DNA of 64,000 nt from an uncultured Chlorobiaceae bacterium (lineage in GTDB: Bacteria > Bacteroidota > Chlorobiia > Chlorobiales > Chlorobiaceae). Below the pieces are notes generated by a model. That model saw only the letters and a list, made by a program, of their open reading frames with translations, was not told the origin of the DNA and ran no database searches. The stretch is taken from assembly GCA_903843305.1 (NCBI GenBank), contig CAIMPI010000015.1:1-64000 (forward strand). Direction: 5' to 3'. Positions 28,741 to 37,627 of the stretch are shown here, in pieces. Made by a program: the position numbers and the translations under genes. How positions within the stretch are numbered: the first letter of the stretch is position 1; each line of letters begins with the position of its first letter.

Positions 28741-29595
28741 CTAAAACCTTTTTTGATAGATATGGCAGTAGGGCTGATGACCTGTTTTTGCGTAATAGTC
28801 CTGATGGTACTCCTCAGCATACCAGAATTTCCCTGCTTTGTCAACACTGGTCGCGACATGATATCCTTTGCTCTTCAACTCCCCAATCAGCTTTTCGGCT
28901 ACTCTTTTCTGCTCTTCATCCACATAAAAAATAGCAGACCGATACTGTGTGCCGATATCAGGCCCCTGCCTGTTACGCTGTGTCGGGTCATGAATCTCGA
29001 AAAAAAGTTTTGCAAGAGTTTCATAACTGACCAAAGCAGAATCGAACTCGACCTCAACAGCTTCAGCGTGTCCTGTCTTGCCGCTACAAACCTGTTTGTA
29101 GGAAGGATTATCAATGACGCCTCCTGTATACCCCGATTTGACGGAAAGCACTCCCTTTACTTTTTTGAAATGGTACTCAACGCCCCAGAAACATCCTCCT
29201 GCAAAAATCGCCGTTCGCGTCACTACAGCAGAGGTTGTTTCATGTAAAAAACTCAGGGAAATTGAATTAACACAATGACGAACATTTTTCTCTGTCAACC
29301 CCTCTTTGAAAAAAACGTGACCAAGATGAGCGCCGCAACTGGCACACACTATCTCAGTGCGCCGTCCATCGGCATCAGGAATCTGCCTGACTGCACCTTC
29401 GATGGCGTCATCAAAACTTGGCCATCCAGTGCCTGAATCAAACTTGTCAGACGATCTGAAAAGCGGTGTATCACATCGGCGACAGAGATAAGTCCCCGAC
29501 TCTTTACTCAGGTAATACTTGCCACTTCCGGGCCTTTCAGTTCCTTTCTGGACAATTACCCTCTCTTCTTCCGGATTCAATTGATTATAGCTCAT
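28741..29595 (-). CDS. msrBA: Fused peptide methionine sulfoxide reductase MsrB-MsrA
   Basis: A 284-residue fusion. The N-terminal MsrB domain (about 1-125) has two zinc CxxC pairs (CRRC, CASC), SGTGWPSFDD, and the catalytic Cys in RHCVNSISL. The C-terminal MsrA domain (about 130-284) has GCFWGVEYHF with its catalytic Cys, GYTGG and PTQRNRQGPDIGTQYRS. Together they reduce both stereoisomers of methionine sulfoxide. No signal peptide is present, so it acts in the cytosol. A second, secreted MsrB is encoded at 38.7-39.2 kb. Confidence 0.95.
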   Translation of the reverse strand: MSYNQLNPEEERVIVQKGTERPGSGKYYLSKESGTYLCRRCDTPLFRSSDKFDSGTGWPSFDDAIEGAVRQIPDADGRRTEIVCASCGAHLGHVFFKEGLTEKNVRHCVNSISLSFLHETTSAVVTRTAIFAGGCFWGVEYHFKKVKGVLSVKSGYTGGVIDNPSYKQVCSGKTGHAEAVEVEFDSALVSYETLAKLFFEIHDPTQRNRQGPDIGTQYRSAIFYVDEEQKRVAEKLIGELKSKGYHVATSVDKAGKFWYAEEYHQDYYAKTGHQPYCHIYQKRF

Positions 29596-29678
29596 AGATT
29601 TTTATTTAGTGCAACAGTCAAAACTTTACAGGCTGCCAACCAGCACAGTTGACGTAAACAAAATAATGCGCAGCAACG

Positions 29679-29707
29679 TTGCAAAAATGGCTGTCAAGTC
29701 CTATACT
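29679..29707 (+). promoter_or_regulatory. Sigma-70-type promoter of tRNA-Val
   Basis: TTGCAA, a 17-nt spacer, and TATACT. The predicted start near 29714 lies 9 nt upstream of the mature tRNA. Confidence 0.7.
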
Positions 29708-29722
29708 ATGTCTGAGTTTTAT

Positions 29723-29796
29723 GGACAATTAGCTCAGTTGGTTAGAGCGTTCGCTTCACACGCGAAAGGTCATCGGTTCGAATCCGCTATTGTCCA
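29723..29796 (+). tRNA. tRNA-Val (anticodon CAC)
   Basis: The cloverleaf is readable. The acceptor GGACAAT pairs with ATTGTCC, the D arm is GCTC/GAGC, and the anticodon stem TTCGC/GCGAA encloses TTCACAC with anticodon CAC. The T-loop is TTCGAAT, with one mismatch in the T stem. It decodes GUG. The encoded 3' end is followed by ACC rather than a full CCA, so CCA is probably added post-transcriptionally. Confidence 0.93.
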
Positions 29797-29942
29797 CCGC
29801 CTTGCCCTTCCTGTGTTAGCGCATCCCCTGCTTTCTTTAAGCTATTGTCTGATGAACAAATAGTGAACAAAAATTGATCACTTCCGAATAATAATGTAAG
29901 CAAAACCGTTTGGTTTATTGTATCCCAACGCAAATCCAATAG

Positions 29943-30273
29943 TGAAGTGGACCCCAACCGGTAGACAAAAAGTGGCTGAGTTTAAGTTCGTAGCCTGACC
30001 TGTTCATGTAGCGGAAAGGTGCTTGTCTGCTTCTTCAGTTTCCTATAGTTATCAACTATTTTTGCACCGCCTCCGGTCGCTGCTCGGTAAACCTTATCTG
30101 GTGTACTGTAGCCCAACGACTGATGCGGACTCCAATCATTGAACAGGAAGAAATATTCCTTTAATCCGCACTGTAATCCTGCCGCGGTGGAGTAACCTTT
30201 CAGATAAATATCCTCATGTTTGACACTCCGCCAGAGCCGTTCGACAAAGATGTTATCCAGTGCTCGGCCACGT
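29943..30273 (-). mobile_element. IS3-family insertion sequence remnant (3' part of transposase)
   Basis: On the minus strand from about 30272 to the stop at 29984-29982 the frame reads GRALDNIFVERLWRSVKHED, then FFLFNDWSPHQSLGYSTP, the C-terminal end of an IS3-type OrfB integrase with its last catalytic Glu region. The 5' part of OrfB and all of OrfA are missing; similarity breaks at about 30273. TGAAGTGGACCCC at 29943 looks like the terminal inverted repeat of the element. It lies between tRNA-Val and a flavin-reductase-like gene. The region 29797-29942 holds nothing else I can name. Confidence 0.85.
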
Positions 30274-30298
30274 TATGGAGGCTTTTTGTCGCCAATAT

Positions 30299-30670
30299 TT
30301 ATAATGTCTGTTCAATGGAATTGGCGGTTACCGCCATTACTGCACGTGCCCATGAAAATTTTGCTTTGGTTATTTCAAAATCAGAACCAGTGGTTTCTAT
30401 GCTTGCGGTTCCTTTAATCAGAAAACCGGCACCTGGCCCAATATTTCCTGCGACCTTGCGGCTTCCCAAGGTAATCAATACCTGATGGTTAAAAGCAATG
30501 TTTGCTTCTGTACGATGCATGTACCCGACTGGAATCAATATGCGTTCAGCATCAGTAATTCGGATATAACTGTTCCAGGTATTGACCATATGAGGTCCAT
30601 CCTGACCCAATGTTGCTATCGCAACCACTCCGTCATGCTTTAATACTTCCGTTAATTTCTCTGGAATCAT
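30299..30670 (-). CDS. Pyridoxamine 5'-phosphate oxidase-like FMN-binding protein
   Basis: A 123-residue split-barrel protein. VVAIATLGQDGPHMVNTWNS and GPGAGFLIKGTASIE are typical of small FMN-binding PPOX-family proteins of anaerobes. It could be a flavin reductase or a pseudo-oxidase; the pathway is unknown. The chain seems complete, ending SIEQTL, although the IS remnant begins only about 25 nt beyond its stop. It lies 53 nt downstream of a ferredoxin-NADP-reductase-like gene on the same strand. Confidence 0.85.
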   Translation of the reverse strand: MIPEKLTEVLKHDGVVAIATLGQDGPHMVNTWNSYIRITDAERILIPVGYMHRTEANIAFNHQVLITLGSRKVAGNIGPGAGFLIKGTASIETTGSDFEITKAKFSWARAVMAVTANSIEQTL

Positions 30671-30723
30671 CTTTATACATCTATTGTGTTGGTGATACTC
30701 TTTCTCTATAAAGTTACCTCACA

Positions 30724-31431
30724 TCAGAACTCCTCGATATACAACTCCCCTGGATCATTTGGATTATGCCTTGTATAACCAAAATCATGAAGCCACTCAG
30801 AAACATGACTGACCATCTCGGGTTTTCCGCTGACAAAAAAGTGCGTCCGTTCAGGATCAGGTGTTATGTTAAACTCATTCTGTAACGTATTGTTCCTCAA
30901 CAGATCCTCTATACATAATCGATAGCCGTCCCAACGATGAGCCGACCCCTGAATCACCACCATTTTGCTTTCAGGCCTTTCAACAATGTGTGAACGCAAA
31001 AAACTGATATAGGGAGCAATACCAGTTCCTGTTGCAACCATGACTATATCACTGCCGTCAGGTGTTTCATCAAGTCGAAAGAGTCCGCTTATCTTTGAGC
31101 CAACATAAACCCTGTCTCCCGCATTCAGGTTAAACAGCCTGGAAGTTAACTGACCGGACTTGACCTGTGAAATGTAAAACTCCATCTGACGGGTCTCAGT
31201 CTTCGCTGAAGCGATTGAGTAGGGCCTCTTGATAAGCTTGTCAGGTTCAGCAGGTACCGACTCGGGTTCCGAATTGGAAGAGCGCATCTCGTAGCCATAA
31301 AGACCGAGCAGTATATTCTGTCCAGCCTCAAACTCTTCTCTTGCGTCATCGGTATCGATTCTGAAAATCATGATATCTGGAGTAACCATGATTTTACCGA
31401 TAACTGTAGCATTATATAATGGAGTATCCAT
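30724..31431 (-). CDS. FAD/NAD(P)-binding oxidoreductase, plant-type FNR (Fpr-like)
   Basis: A 235-residue flavoreductase. The FAD motif is RPYSIASA (RxYS), and the NADP-binding motif is VATGTGIAPYISFLRS. The C-terminus ELYIEEF matches bacterial Fpr-like enzymes. It is unrelated to the TrxR-like reductase at 0.2-1.3 kb, so two structurally different ferredoxin/flavodoxin reductases occur here. A Fur-box-like palindrome lies 60-90 bp upstream, suggesting iron control, and a PPOX-like gene follows in the same direction. Confidence 0.88.
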   Translation of the reverse strand: MDTPLYNATVIGKIMVTPDIMIFRIDTDDAREEFEAGQNILLGLYGYEMRSSNSEPESVPAEPDKLIKRPYSIASAKTETRQMEFYISQVKSGQLTSRLFNLNAGDRVYVGSKISGLFRLDETPDGSDIVMVATGTGIAPYISFLRSHIVERPESKMVVIQGSAHRWDGYRLCIEDLLRNNTLQNEFNITPDPERTHFFVSGKPEMVSHVSEWLHDFGYTRHNPNDPGELYIEEF

Positions 31432-31490
31432 AAATGATCAAGCTTCCTTATACTGTAATTTGCAGTGGCAGTGTAATGAGAGAGAAAAAT

Positions 31491-31524
31491 AATAATTGTT
31501 ATCATTATAACAAGTTATGATAAC
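31491..31524. promoter_or_regulatory. Fur-box-like palindromic element
   Basis: AATAATTGTTATCATTATA (31491-31509) matches 14 of 19 positions of the E. coli Fur consensus, and 15 when read on the other strand. It overlaps a larger inverted repeat: GTTATCAT (31498-31505) and ATGATAAC (31517-31524), with ATAAC-AA-GTTAT nested inside. It lies upstream of the Fpr-like gene. Confidence 0.5.
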
Positions 31525-31540
31525 GAAATAATACCTGTGC

Positions 31541-32950
31541 CTACCTCCATCCGCCACCAAGTGACCGATAAAGCTCTGCCAGGGCGGCAAGGTGTTGACG
31601 TCTTAGATCAGCAAGATTGAGTTCCGCACCAAGCGAATTGGTCTGTACGACAATAACTTCAAGATAAGTCGCCAGCCCACTCTGAAAGAGCATTCCAGAA
31701 TTGGTAACTGCCTTCTGCAAGGTAGCAACCCGTTCCTCTGCGATAACTTCCTGCTCTTTTATTTTCTCAAGTCGTACAAGTGCATCAGAAACCTCAGCCA
31801 CCGCGTTTAACAACGATTGCTTGAATGAAAGTTCAGCCTGATCCCGTTTTATTTTTGACTGTTCATAGTTCGCTTTCAACTGACCCCGCTGAAACAGCGG
31901 CTGAAGCAACGATCCCTGCAGCACACTAAAGAGGGAACCCGGAACGTTAAACCAATCACTCGATTTCAGTGCACTCACTCCGCCCTGGGCTGTAACAATA
32001 ATCGAAGGATAAAATGCTGCTCCAGCTTCATCCACATCTGCACTTGCACCCCTGACAGCAAGTTCGGCAGCACGAACATCGGGACGATTCTGAAGCACGG
32101 CTGCAGGAATCCCGATAGAAAGATCATCAACGACTTTTGCATTAAAAAGCAATTGATTGCGGCGAATCGGGCCGGGCATCCTCCCGCAAAGAGTACTCAA
32201 CGCATTTTCCTGCAATGCAATGTTTTGTTCGATAAGAGGAATTGATCCGGCAATCGACTGTCTTGCTGCTTCCTGCTGCCTGATAGCAAGACCACTGACC
32301 TGCCCGGCTGTATACTGAAGCTGGATCATCTTCAGTGTTGTATCGGCAAGAGCAAGATTTTTTTTTGAAAGAGCAAGCTGTGCATCCAGCATAAGAAGAT
32401 TATAATAGCCAGCGGCCACATCCGCCACTAACCTGGTACGCACAGCTTTGGCAGCTTCCTGTGTTTTCAAATACGCAGCAAGTGCTGATTGGCTCCGGCT
32501 GCGAATTTTTCCCCAGATATCGAGTTCCCATGAAGAAGAGACTGACGCAATATACTCTTGAGGAGTTTTCTGGGCGCCATTATCAGACGACTTGTTGTGA
32601 ATATCCTGAACTCCAACAGACAGAGAAGGAAGAATTCCAAGCTTTGCGGAATTACGCAATTGCTCTGCATAATCGATATTTTTCAAAGCTATCTGAAGGT
32701 CAATATTGTTCACCACCGCTGTATCAATCAGTGCACACAATGTTTTATCTGCAAAAAAACTTCTGTAGGGAAGCTTTGCAATAACCGTATCAGCAGAAGC
32801 GCCTGAAACAGCAGGAGAAGAACCACGATAACCCGCAGGAAATGCCTTATCTTGCGGCATTGACTCACGCGTTCCGCTGCACGCCGTCATACTGGCGCAA
32901 ACCAGGATAAGCATACCTGCCAGGAGCAAAACATTTATCCGTTTTTTCAT
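31541..32950 (-). CDS. Outer-membrane efflux lipoprotein (OprM/NodT family)
   Basis: About 469 residues from ATG 32950, preceded by AGAGAGG. A lipoprotein signal (VLLLAGMLILVCASMTAC) puts the lipidated Cys at about residue 24. OEP repeats follow, with WELDIWGKIRSRSQSALAAY and NRPDVRAAELAVRGASADVD, both typical of the RND-system OprM/NodT group. An open frame extends further upstream into the pump gene, but the start at 32950 gives the signal peptide. It is the last gene of the MFP-RND-OMP operon, 16 nt after the pump. Confidence 0.9.
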   Translation of the reverse strand: MKKRINVLLLAGMLILVCASMTACSGTRESMPQDKAFPAGYRGSSPAVSGASADTVIAKLPYRSFFADKTLCALIDTAVVNNIDLQIALKNIDYAEQLRNSAKLGILPSLSVGVQDIHNKSSDNGAQKTPQEYIASVSSSWELDIWGKIRSRSQSALAAYLKTQEAAKAVRTRLVADVAAGYYNLLMLDAQLALSKKNLALADTTLKMIQLQYTAGQVSGLAIRQQEAARQSIAGSIPLIEQNIALQENALSTLCGRMPGPIRRNQLLFNAKVVDDLSIGIPAAVLQNRPDVRAAELAVRGASADVDEAGAAFYPSIIVTAQGGVSALKSSDWFNVPGSLFSVLQGSLLQPLFQRGQLKANYEQSKIKRDQAELSFKQSLLNAVAEVSDALVRLEKIKEQEVIAEERVATLQKAVTNSGMLFQSGLATYLEVIVVQTNSLGAELNLADLRRQHLAALAELYRSLGGGWR

Positions 32951-32966
32951 AACCTCTCTTTTGACA

Positions 32967-35900
32967 TCAAGATAGTTTCTTTGAGCGCGCTTTTTCTTCA
33001 ATAAGAACCTCTTCAAGCAGCTCTCCAGCCTCAACAATTGGAGATGCCACTCCGGTAATGCGCTCCTGCAGATACTGGAAGGTGACAAACAACACCGGAA
33101 CAACAAAAATACCGAGCACCATACCAACCAGCATTCCACCAATAGCCGCTGCACCAATCGAGTGGTTCCCCTGAGCCGCAGGCCCGGTAACAAAGAGAAG
33201 CGGCAAGAGACCCGCTATAAAGGCAAGAGAGGTCATCAGAATAGGGCGAAGCCTCGCTTTTGCTCCTTCAATAGCCGCAGCAGAGAGCGTACTGCCGGAA
33301 ACCCTCCGCTGAAGGGCAAATTCAACAATCAAAATGGCATTTTTAGCCAGAAGCCCGATCAACATGATAACGGCAACCTGGACATAGATATTATTTTCTA
33401 TACCAGCCAGTTTGATGCCAAGAAAAACGCCAAGCAGTCCTGTCGGTATCGAAAACATGACCGCAAGAGGAAGCAGATAGCTTTCGTAAAGAGCAGACAA
33501 AAGGAAATAAACAAACAAGATCGAGAGCAGAAAAATAAAGAGCAACCCGCCGGTTGACTCAATCTCTTCACGGCTCTGGCCTTTCCAGTCGTAGCCGTAG
33601 CCCGATGGCAAAGTGCTCATGGAGACCTCTTCAACCGCCTTGATTGCCTGACCGGTACTGAATCCAGGCTTGACGACCGCATTGATTGAAATCGCATTAA
33701 AAAGATTGAAATGGTCAACCGACTCCGTACCGTACACTTTTTTAAGAGTAATTACCGATGAAATCGGCACCATATCACCTCTGGAATTTTTGATAAAAAC
33801 CCCGTTCAGTGAAGATGGTTCTGTGCGATCCGAAGACTCCGCCTGCATCACCACACGATAATATTTGCCAAAGCGGTTGAAATCCGACGCCTGCATACTG
33901 CCATAATATGCCTGCAAAACGGTCATGATGTCTTTGACATTCACCCCAAGCTGACCAGCCTTGATATTATCAACCTCAAGCTCATACTGCGGATAGGTCG
34001 CTTTGAAGTTGGTAAAAGCAAACCCGATTTCCGGGCGCTTCATCAATGCATCAAGAAACCCCTTCGATATCCCGCTGAACTTGTCGATCGAACCACCACT
34101 GCGATCCTGCAACACAAACTCAAGACCTCCGACAGTACTGAAGCCAGGAACTGTGGGCTGCGCAAGGGCAAAGAATGAGCCATCCCTGTTGCTCAGCTTC
34201 TTTGACATCGTGGCAAGAATCTTCTTGATATCCCCTTGGGCGCCCCGATCCTGATGATCACGCAGTTGCACAAAAAGCAGACCGGATGAGGGCGAAGAGC
34301 TTCTTGTGAGAATGTTAATACCAGAGACAGCAATCACCTTGCGCACGGATGGCATGGAATGCAACGTCGTAGTTGCGTTATCGAGCGTCTTCTGGGTACG
34401 CTGCAACGACGCGCCAGGCGGCAGGGTGACAGAGACAATCACAAAGCCGTTATCCTCATCAGGAATAAAACCTGTCGGCATAATTTTGAAGAGCCAGAAC
34501 GAGAGTGCAATCACCACGCCGAGAGCGCCAAAGGTGATGAGCTTGTTGCGAATGAGAAAAACAAGAGAGCCAAGATATTTTCGCTTGATCGCCTCAAAAC
34601 TGACGTTAAAACTGGTGAAAAAGCGCTGTCCAAAGCCGCCAAATCTCTTGAGTTTGTGATGGTTACCAGCACCATCAGTACCGTGCAGATTCGTCAAAAA
34701 GAGAGCGCAAAGCGCGGGACTTAGCGTCAGGGCGTTTACGGCTGAAATAAGAATGGCAATGGCCAGCGTAAAGGCAAACTGCCGATAAAAGACACCCGTC
34801 GAGCCCTCGAGAAAACCAACAGGCAAAAACACGGAAGACATCACCAGCGTAATGGTGACAATGGCTTTGGTAATCTCCCGCATGGCTGAAACCGTTGCAA
34901 CCTTGGCCGGATATCGTTTCTGTTCCATTTTGGCATGAACCGCCTCAACCACCACAATCGCATCGTCAACCACAATCCCGATCGCCAGCACAAGACCGAA
35001 AAGCGTCAGAACGTTGATAGAAAAACCGAAGAGGTTCATAAAGAAAAAGGTGCCAATAATGGCAACCGGAACAGCAATAGCGGGAATAAGCGTGGAACGT
35101 AAATCCTGCAGGAAGATAAAAACTACCAGAAAGACCAGCAGAAAGGCTTCAATGAGCGTATGAATCACCTGAGTAATGGACTCATCAACCACCTTTTTGG
35201 AGCTGTAGGGAATCGAATAGGAGATGCCTGCCGGGAAGGAGACGGAAACCTTTTCGAGGGTTTTGCGAAGACCGATTTCAACCTTGTTGGCATTTGAACC
35301 TGGAGCCTGAAAAACCGCAAGAACCACCGCAGGGTCACCATTTGCTTTGGTATCAACGGTATAACGGTAAGCGCCAAACTCCACGCGGGCTATATCTCCA
35401 AGCTTGAGCAGTGAACCGTCAGGATTCGAGCGAATCACCATATTTTCATACTCGCCGGGATAGCGATTCTTCCCCTTGTACTTCATCACATACTGCATGG
35501 CCTGGGTGCTGTTCTCGCCAAACGATCCGGGAGCAGCCTCCAGATTCTGGCTCTGAATAGCCGCAGCGACTTCTTGTGGCGTAACCTGGTAAGCTGCCAT
35601 CTGCTTCGGCCTCAGCCAGATACGCATGGAATAGTCAAGGTTGCCATAAACCGATACCTGACCAACGCCCGGGACCCTCGACAAATCATCAACAATATTT
35701 ATTTTGGCATAGTTCTGCAGAAATATCGTATCGAACTGCGGAACCTTGCTGGCTAGATTGATCAGCATAATCTGACTATTCTGGCGCTTGACTGTCGTCA
35801 CACCAATCTGGTTCACCTCAGCAGGCAAGCGGCTTGTCGCCTGAGACACACGGTTCTGCACATTCACCGCAGCCTGATCGGGATTGGTACCCTGCTTGAA

Positions 35901-36179
35901 AAAGACAGTAATAGAGAGGGAACCATCATTGGCAGAAGTGGAGGTCATGTAGGTCATGTTTTCCACGCCATTGATGGCCTCTTCGAGGGGAGGAGCCACA
36001 GAGCGGCCAACCGTCTCAGCGCTTGCGCCGGGATAGCTTGCCGTCACCGACACACTTGGTGGGGCAATATCAGGAAACCGTGTAATTGCCAACTGATTCA
36101 TTCCGACAAGGCCGAGAATCACCAGAATAACCGATATGACCGTTGCGAGAACCGGTCTGGAAATAAATCTTTCAAACAT
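32967..36179 (-). CDS. AcrB-type RND multidrug efflux pump (HAE1 family)
   Basis: A 1070-residue inner-membrane pump. The N-terminus MFERFISRPVLATVISVILV, the LAITRFPDIAPPSVSVTASY segment and the TM4 proton-relay motif GIVVDDAIVVVE define the HAE1 family. Other markers are PGASLQRTQKTLD and the late motif AAIEGAKARLRPILMTSLAF. It exports hydrophobic compounds with proton exchange. It differs in family from the CusA-like pump at 6.2-9.4 kb, which is a metal pump. It lies 27 nt after the adaptor gene. Confidence 0.95.
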   Translation of the reverse strand: MFERFISRPVLATVISVILVILGLVGMNQLAITRFPDIAPPSVSVTASYPGASAETVGRSVAPPLEEAINGVENMTYMTSTSANDGSLSITVFFKQGTNPDQAAVNVQNRVSQATSRLPAEVNQIGVTTVKRQNSQIMLINLASKVPQFDTIFLQNYAKINIVDDLSRVPGVGQVSVYGNLDYSMRIWLRPKQMAAYQVTPQEVAAAIQSQNLEAAPGSFGENSTQAMQYVMKYKGKNRYPGEYENMVIRSNPDGSLLKLGDIARVEFGAYRYTVDTKANGDPAVVLAVFQAPGSNANKVEIGLRKTLEKVSVSFPAGISYSIPYSSKKVVDESITQVIHTLIEAFLLVFLVVFIFLQDLRSTLIPAIAVPVAIIGTFFFMNLFGFSINVLTLFGLVLAIGIVVDDAIVVVEAVHAKMEQKRYPAKVATVSAMREITKAIVTITLVMSSVFLPVGFLEGSTGVFYRQFAFTLAIAILISAVNALTLSPALCALFLTNLHGTDGAGNHHKLKRFGGFGQRFFTSFNVSFEAIKRKYLGSLVFLIRNKLITFGALGVVIALSFWLFKIMPTGFIPDEDNGFVIVSVTLPPGASLQRTQKTLDNATTTLHSMPSVRKVIAVSGINILTRSSSPSSGLLFVQLRDHQDRGAQGDIKKILATMSKKLSNRDGSFFALAQPTVPGFSTVGGLEFVLQDRSGGSIDKFSGISKGFLDALMKRPEIGFAFTNFKATYPQYELEVDNIKAGQLGVNVKDIMTVLQAYYGSMQASDFNRFGKYYRVVMQAESSDRTEPSSLNGVFIKNSRGDMVPISSVITLKKVYGTESVDHFNLFNAISINAVVKPGFSTGQAIKAVEEVSMSTLPSGYGYDWKGQSREEIESTGGLLFIFLLSILFVYFLLSALYESYLLPLAVMFSIPTGLLGVFLGIKLAGIENNIYVQVAVIMLIGLLAKNAILIVEFALQRRVSGSTLSAAAIEGAKARLRPILMTSLAFIAGLLPLLFVTGPAAQGNHSIGAAAIGGMLVGMVLGIFVVPVLFVTFQYLQERITGVASPIVEAGELLEEVLIEEKARSKKLS

Positions 36180-36206
36180 TAATAGATAGGTTTAGCTCAG
36201 CCGTTT

Positions 36207-37379
36207 TCATTTTCGGGGCTCCCCTGCAGCAGGAATAATCCTGACCGGCGTAATCACAGCGCCATCCTGCAATTTGTCAACACCTACCATCACAAAGGTA
36301 TCGCCTTCGTTCAGGCCGGAACTCACCACATAGCTATCTGTATTTCTGGCCGCCACGGTAATTGCCTGTTTCCTGACCTTGTTTCCCTTGTCGAGCAGAA
36401 AAACAAAGACCTTGTCCTGCAGTTCAACCGTCGAAGCCTGCGGCACCATAAGCGCCTGATGATAGACCGATTCCATCACCACCGTACCGGTATTTCCTGA
36501 GCGTAACAGAGCCTGGCGATTGGGAAAGACTGCCCTCACCCTGACCGACCCCGTCGCTTGATCAAACTGCCCGCTGACCGTTGTAATAGAGCCTTTTTCG
36601 CTGAAGCGGCTGCCATCGGCCAGCAGCAGTGAAACCGGAGGAACCTTATGCAGCGTCTGCTGCATTGAGGAGCCAGTAAATTGCTTCTTGAAACGAATAT
36701 AATCGAGCTCACTCATACTGAAATAGGCATAAACCTCGCTGACATCACTGAGCATCGTCAACCATCCCGCCTGATTTTTTGTGACAAGACTCCCGATTCT
36801 GAAGGGAATTTTTCCGATATAACCGCTGACCGGAGCCTTGATAACCGTATAACCGAGATTGACCGAGGCAGAACGGAGAGCCGCTTTCGCCTGTTCCAGA
36901 GTCGCCTGGGCCACCTGATAATTAGCCCTGGCACCTTTAAGCTGAATATCCGATACCACGTTGCTCTGAACAAGCGGAACCAGTTTATCCATATCAATCT
37001 TTGCCGCATCAAGCCGCGCCGCTGCCGCATGTTGGGCCGCCAAAGCACCGTTATACTGCTCGCGATAAACCTGATCATCAATTTTGAACAGTGACTGACC
37101 AGCCTTGACAAAGGCTCCTTCATCGACATAAATCTGCTGGAGAGTACCATCAACCTGGGGCCGAATTTCAACATTTACCTTCCCCTCAAGCAGGGCGGCA
37201 TATCCAGTTGTAACGGTTGCATCCGAACGCTGAACCGTCGCTACCGATAACGTGGGTCGATCCTGCTTTTTGGCATCTTTACCTCCACTTCCCGCTCCAC
37301 ATCCGTATAACAATATCGGCAGGCATATTCCGAGAACTACCTGAATCCTGAAAAACCTCTGCACCAGCTTATTGCTCAT
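36207..37379 (-). CDS. RND efflux membrane fusion protein (HlyD/AcrA family)
   Basis: A 390-residue adaptor with a lipoprotein-like signal (VVLGICLPILLYGCGAGSGG). The barrel-sandwich halves are VNVEIRPQVDGTLQQIYVDE and GYTVIKAPVSGYIGKIPFRI, with a helical hairpin between and a beta-barrel and membrane-proximal domain after. It connects the AcrB-type pump to the OprM-like channel. It is the first gene of the three-gene operon. A 13-bp palindrome (37450-37462) lies about 70 bp upstream. No regulator gene is adjacent. Confidence 0.92.
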   Translation of the reverse strand: MSNKLVQRFFRIQVVLGICLPILLYGCGAGSGGKDAKKQDRPTLSVATVQRSDATVTTGYAALLEGKVNVEIRPQVDGTLQQIYVDEGAFVKAGQSLFKIDDQVYREQYNGALAAQHAAAARLDAAKIDMDKLVPLVQSNVVSDIQLKGARANYQVAQATLEQAKAALRSASVNLGYTVIKAPVSGYIGKIPFRIGSLVTKNQAGWLTMLSDVSEVYAYFSMSELDYIRFKKQFTGSSMQQTLHKVPPVSLLLADGSRFSEKGSITTVSGQFDQATGSVRVRAVFPNRQALLRSGNTGTVVMESVYHQALMVPQASTVELQDKVFVFLLDKGNKVRKQAITVAARNTDSYVVSSGLNEGDTFVMVGVDKLQDGAVITPVRIIPAAGEPRK

Positions 37380-37449
37380 AATCTCTTCTTGTTATTATCC
37401 GCTGAAACGTCCAGCTCCTGAAATCTGCCGGTATTTCCTGATTCAATTA

Positions 37450-37462
37450 TCACCTCAGGTGA
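37450..37462. promoter_or_regulatory. Candidate operator upstream of the RND operon
   Basis: TCACCTCAGGTGA is a perfect inverted repeat with one central base. It sits in the promoter region of the efflux operon and could bind a repressor; no regulator is known here. Confidence 0.3.
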
Positions 37463-37627
37463 GTTCATGATTGGCGAATCCAGCCTGTTACCTGCATTTT
37501 TCTTCTTATTTGCAGTACTACAACATAACATTTTCAACATAAATTGCTTCCGCTCAAACTCCTGTAGATTTATTTTATAACTGACTTGTCTAAAATTATC
37601 GGATACCCTCGAAAACCTTTGTACTGG

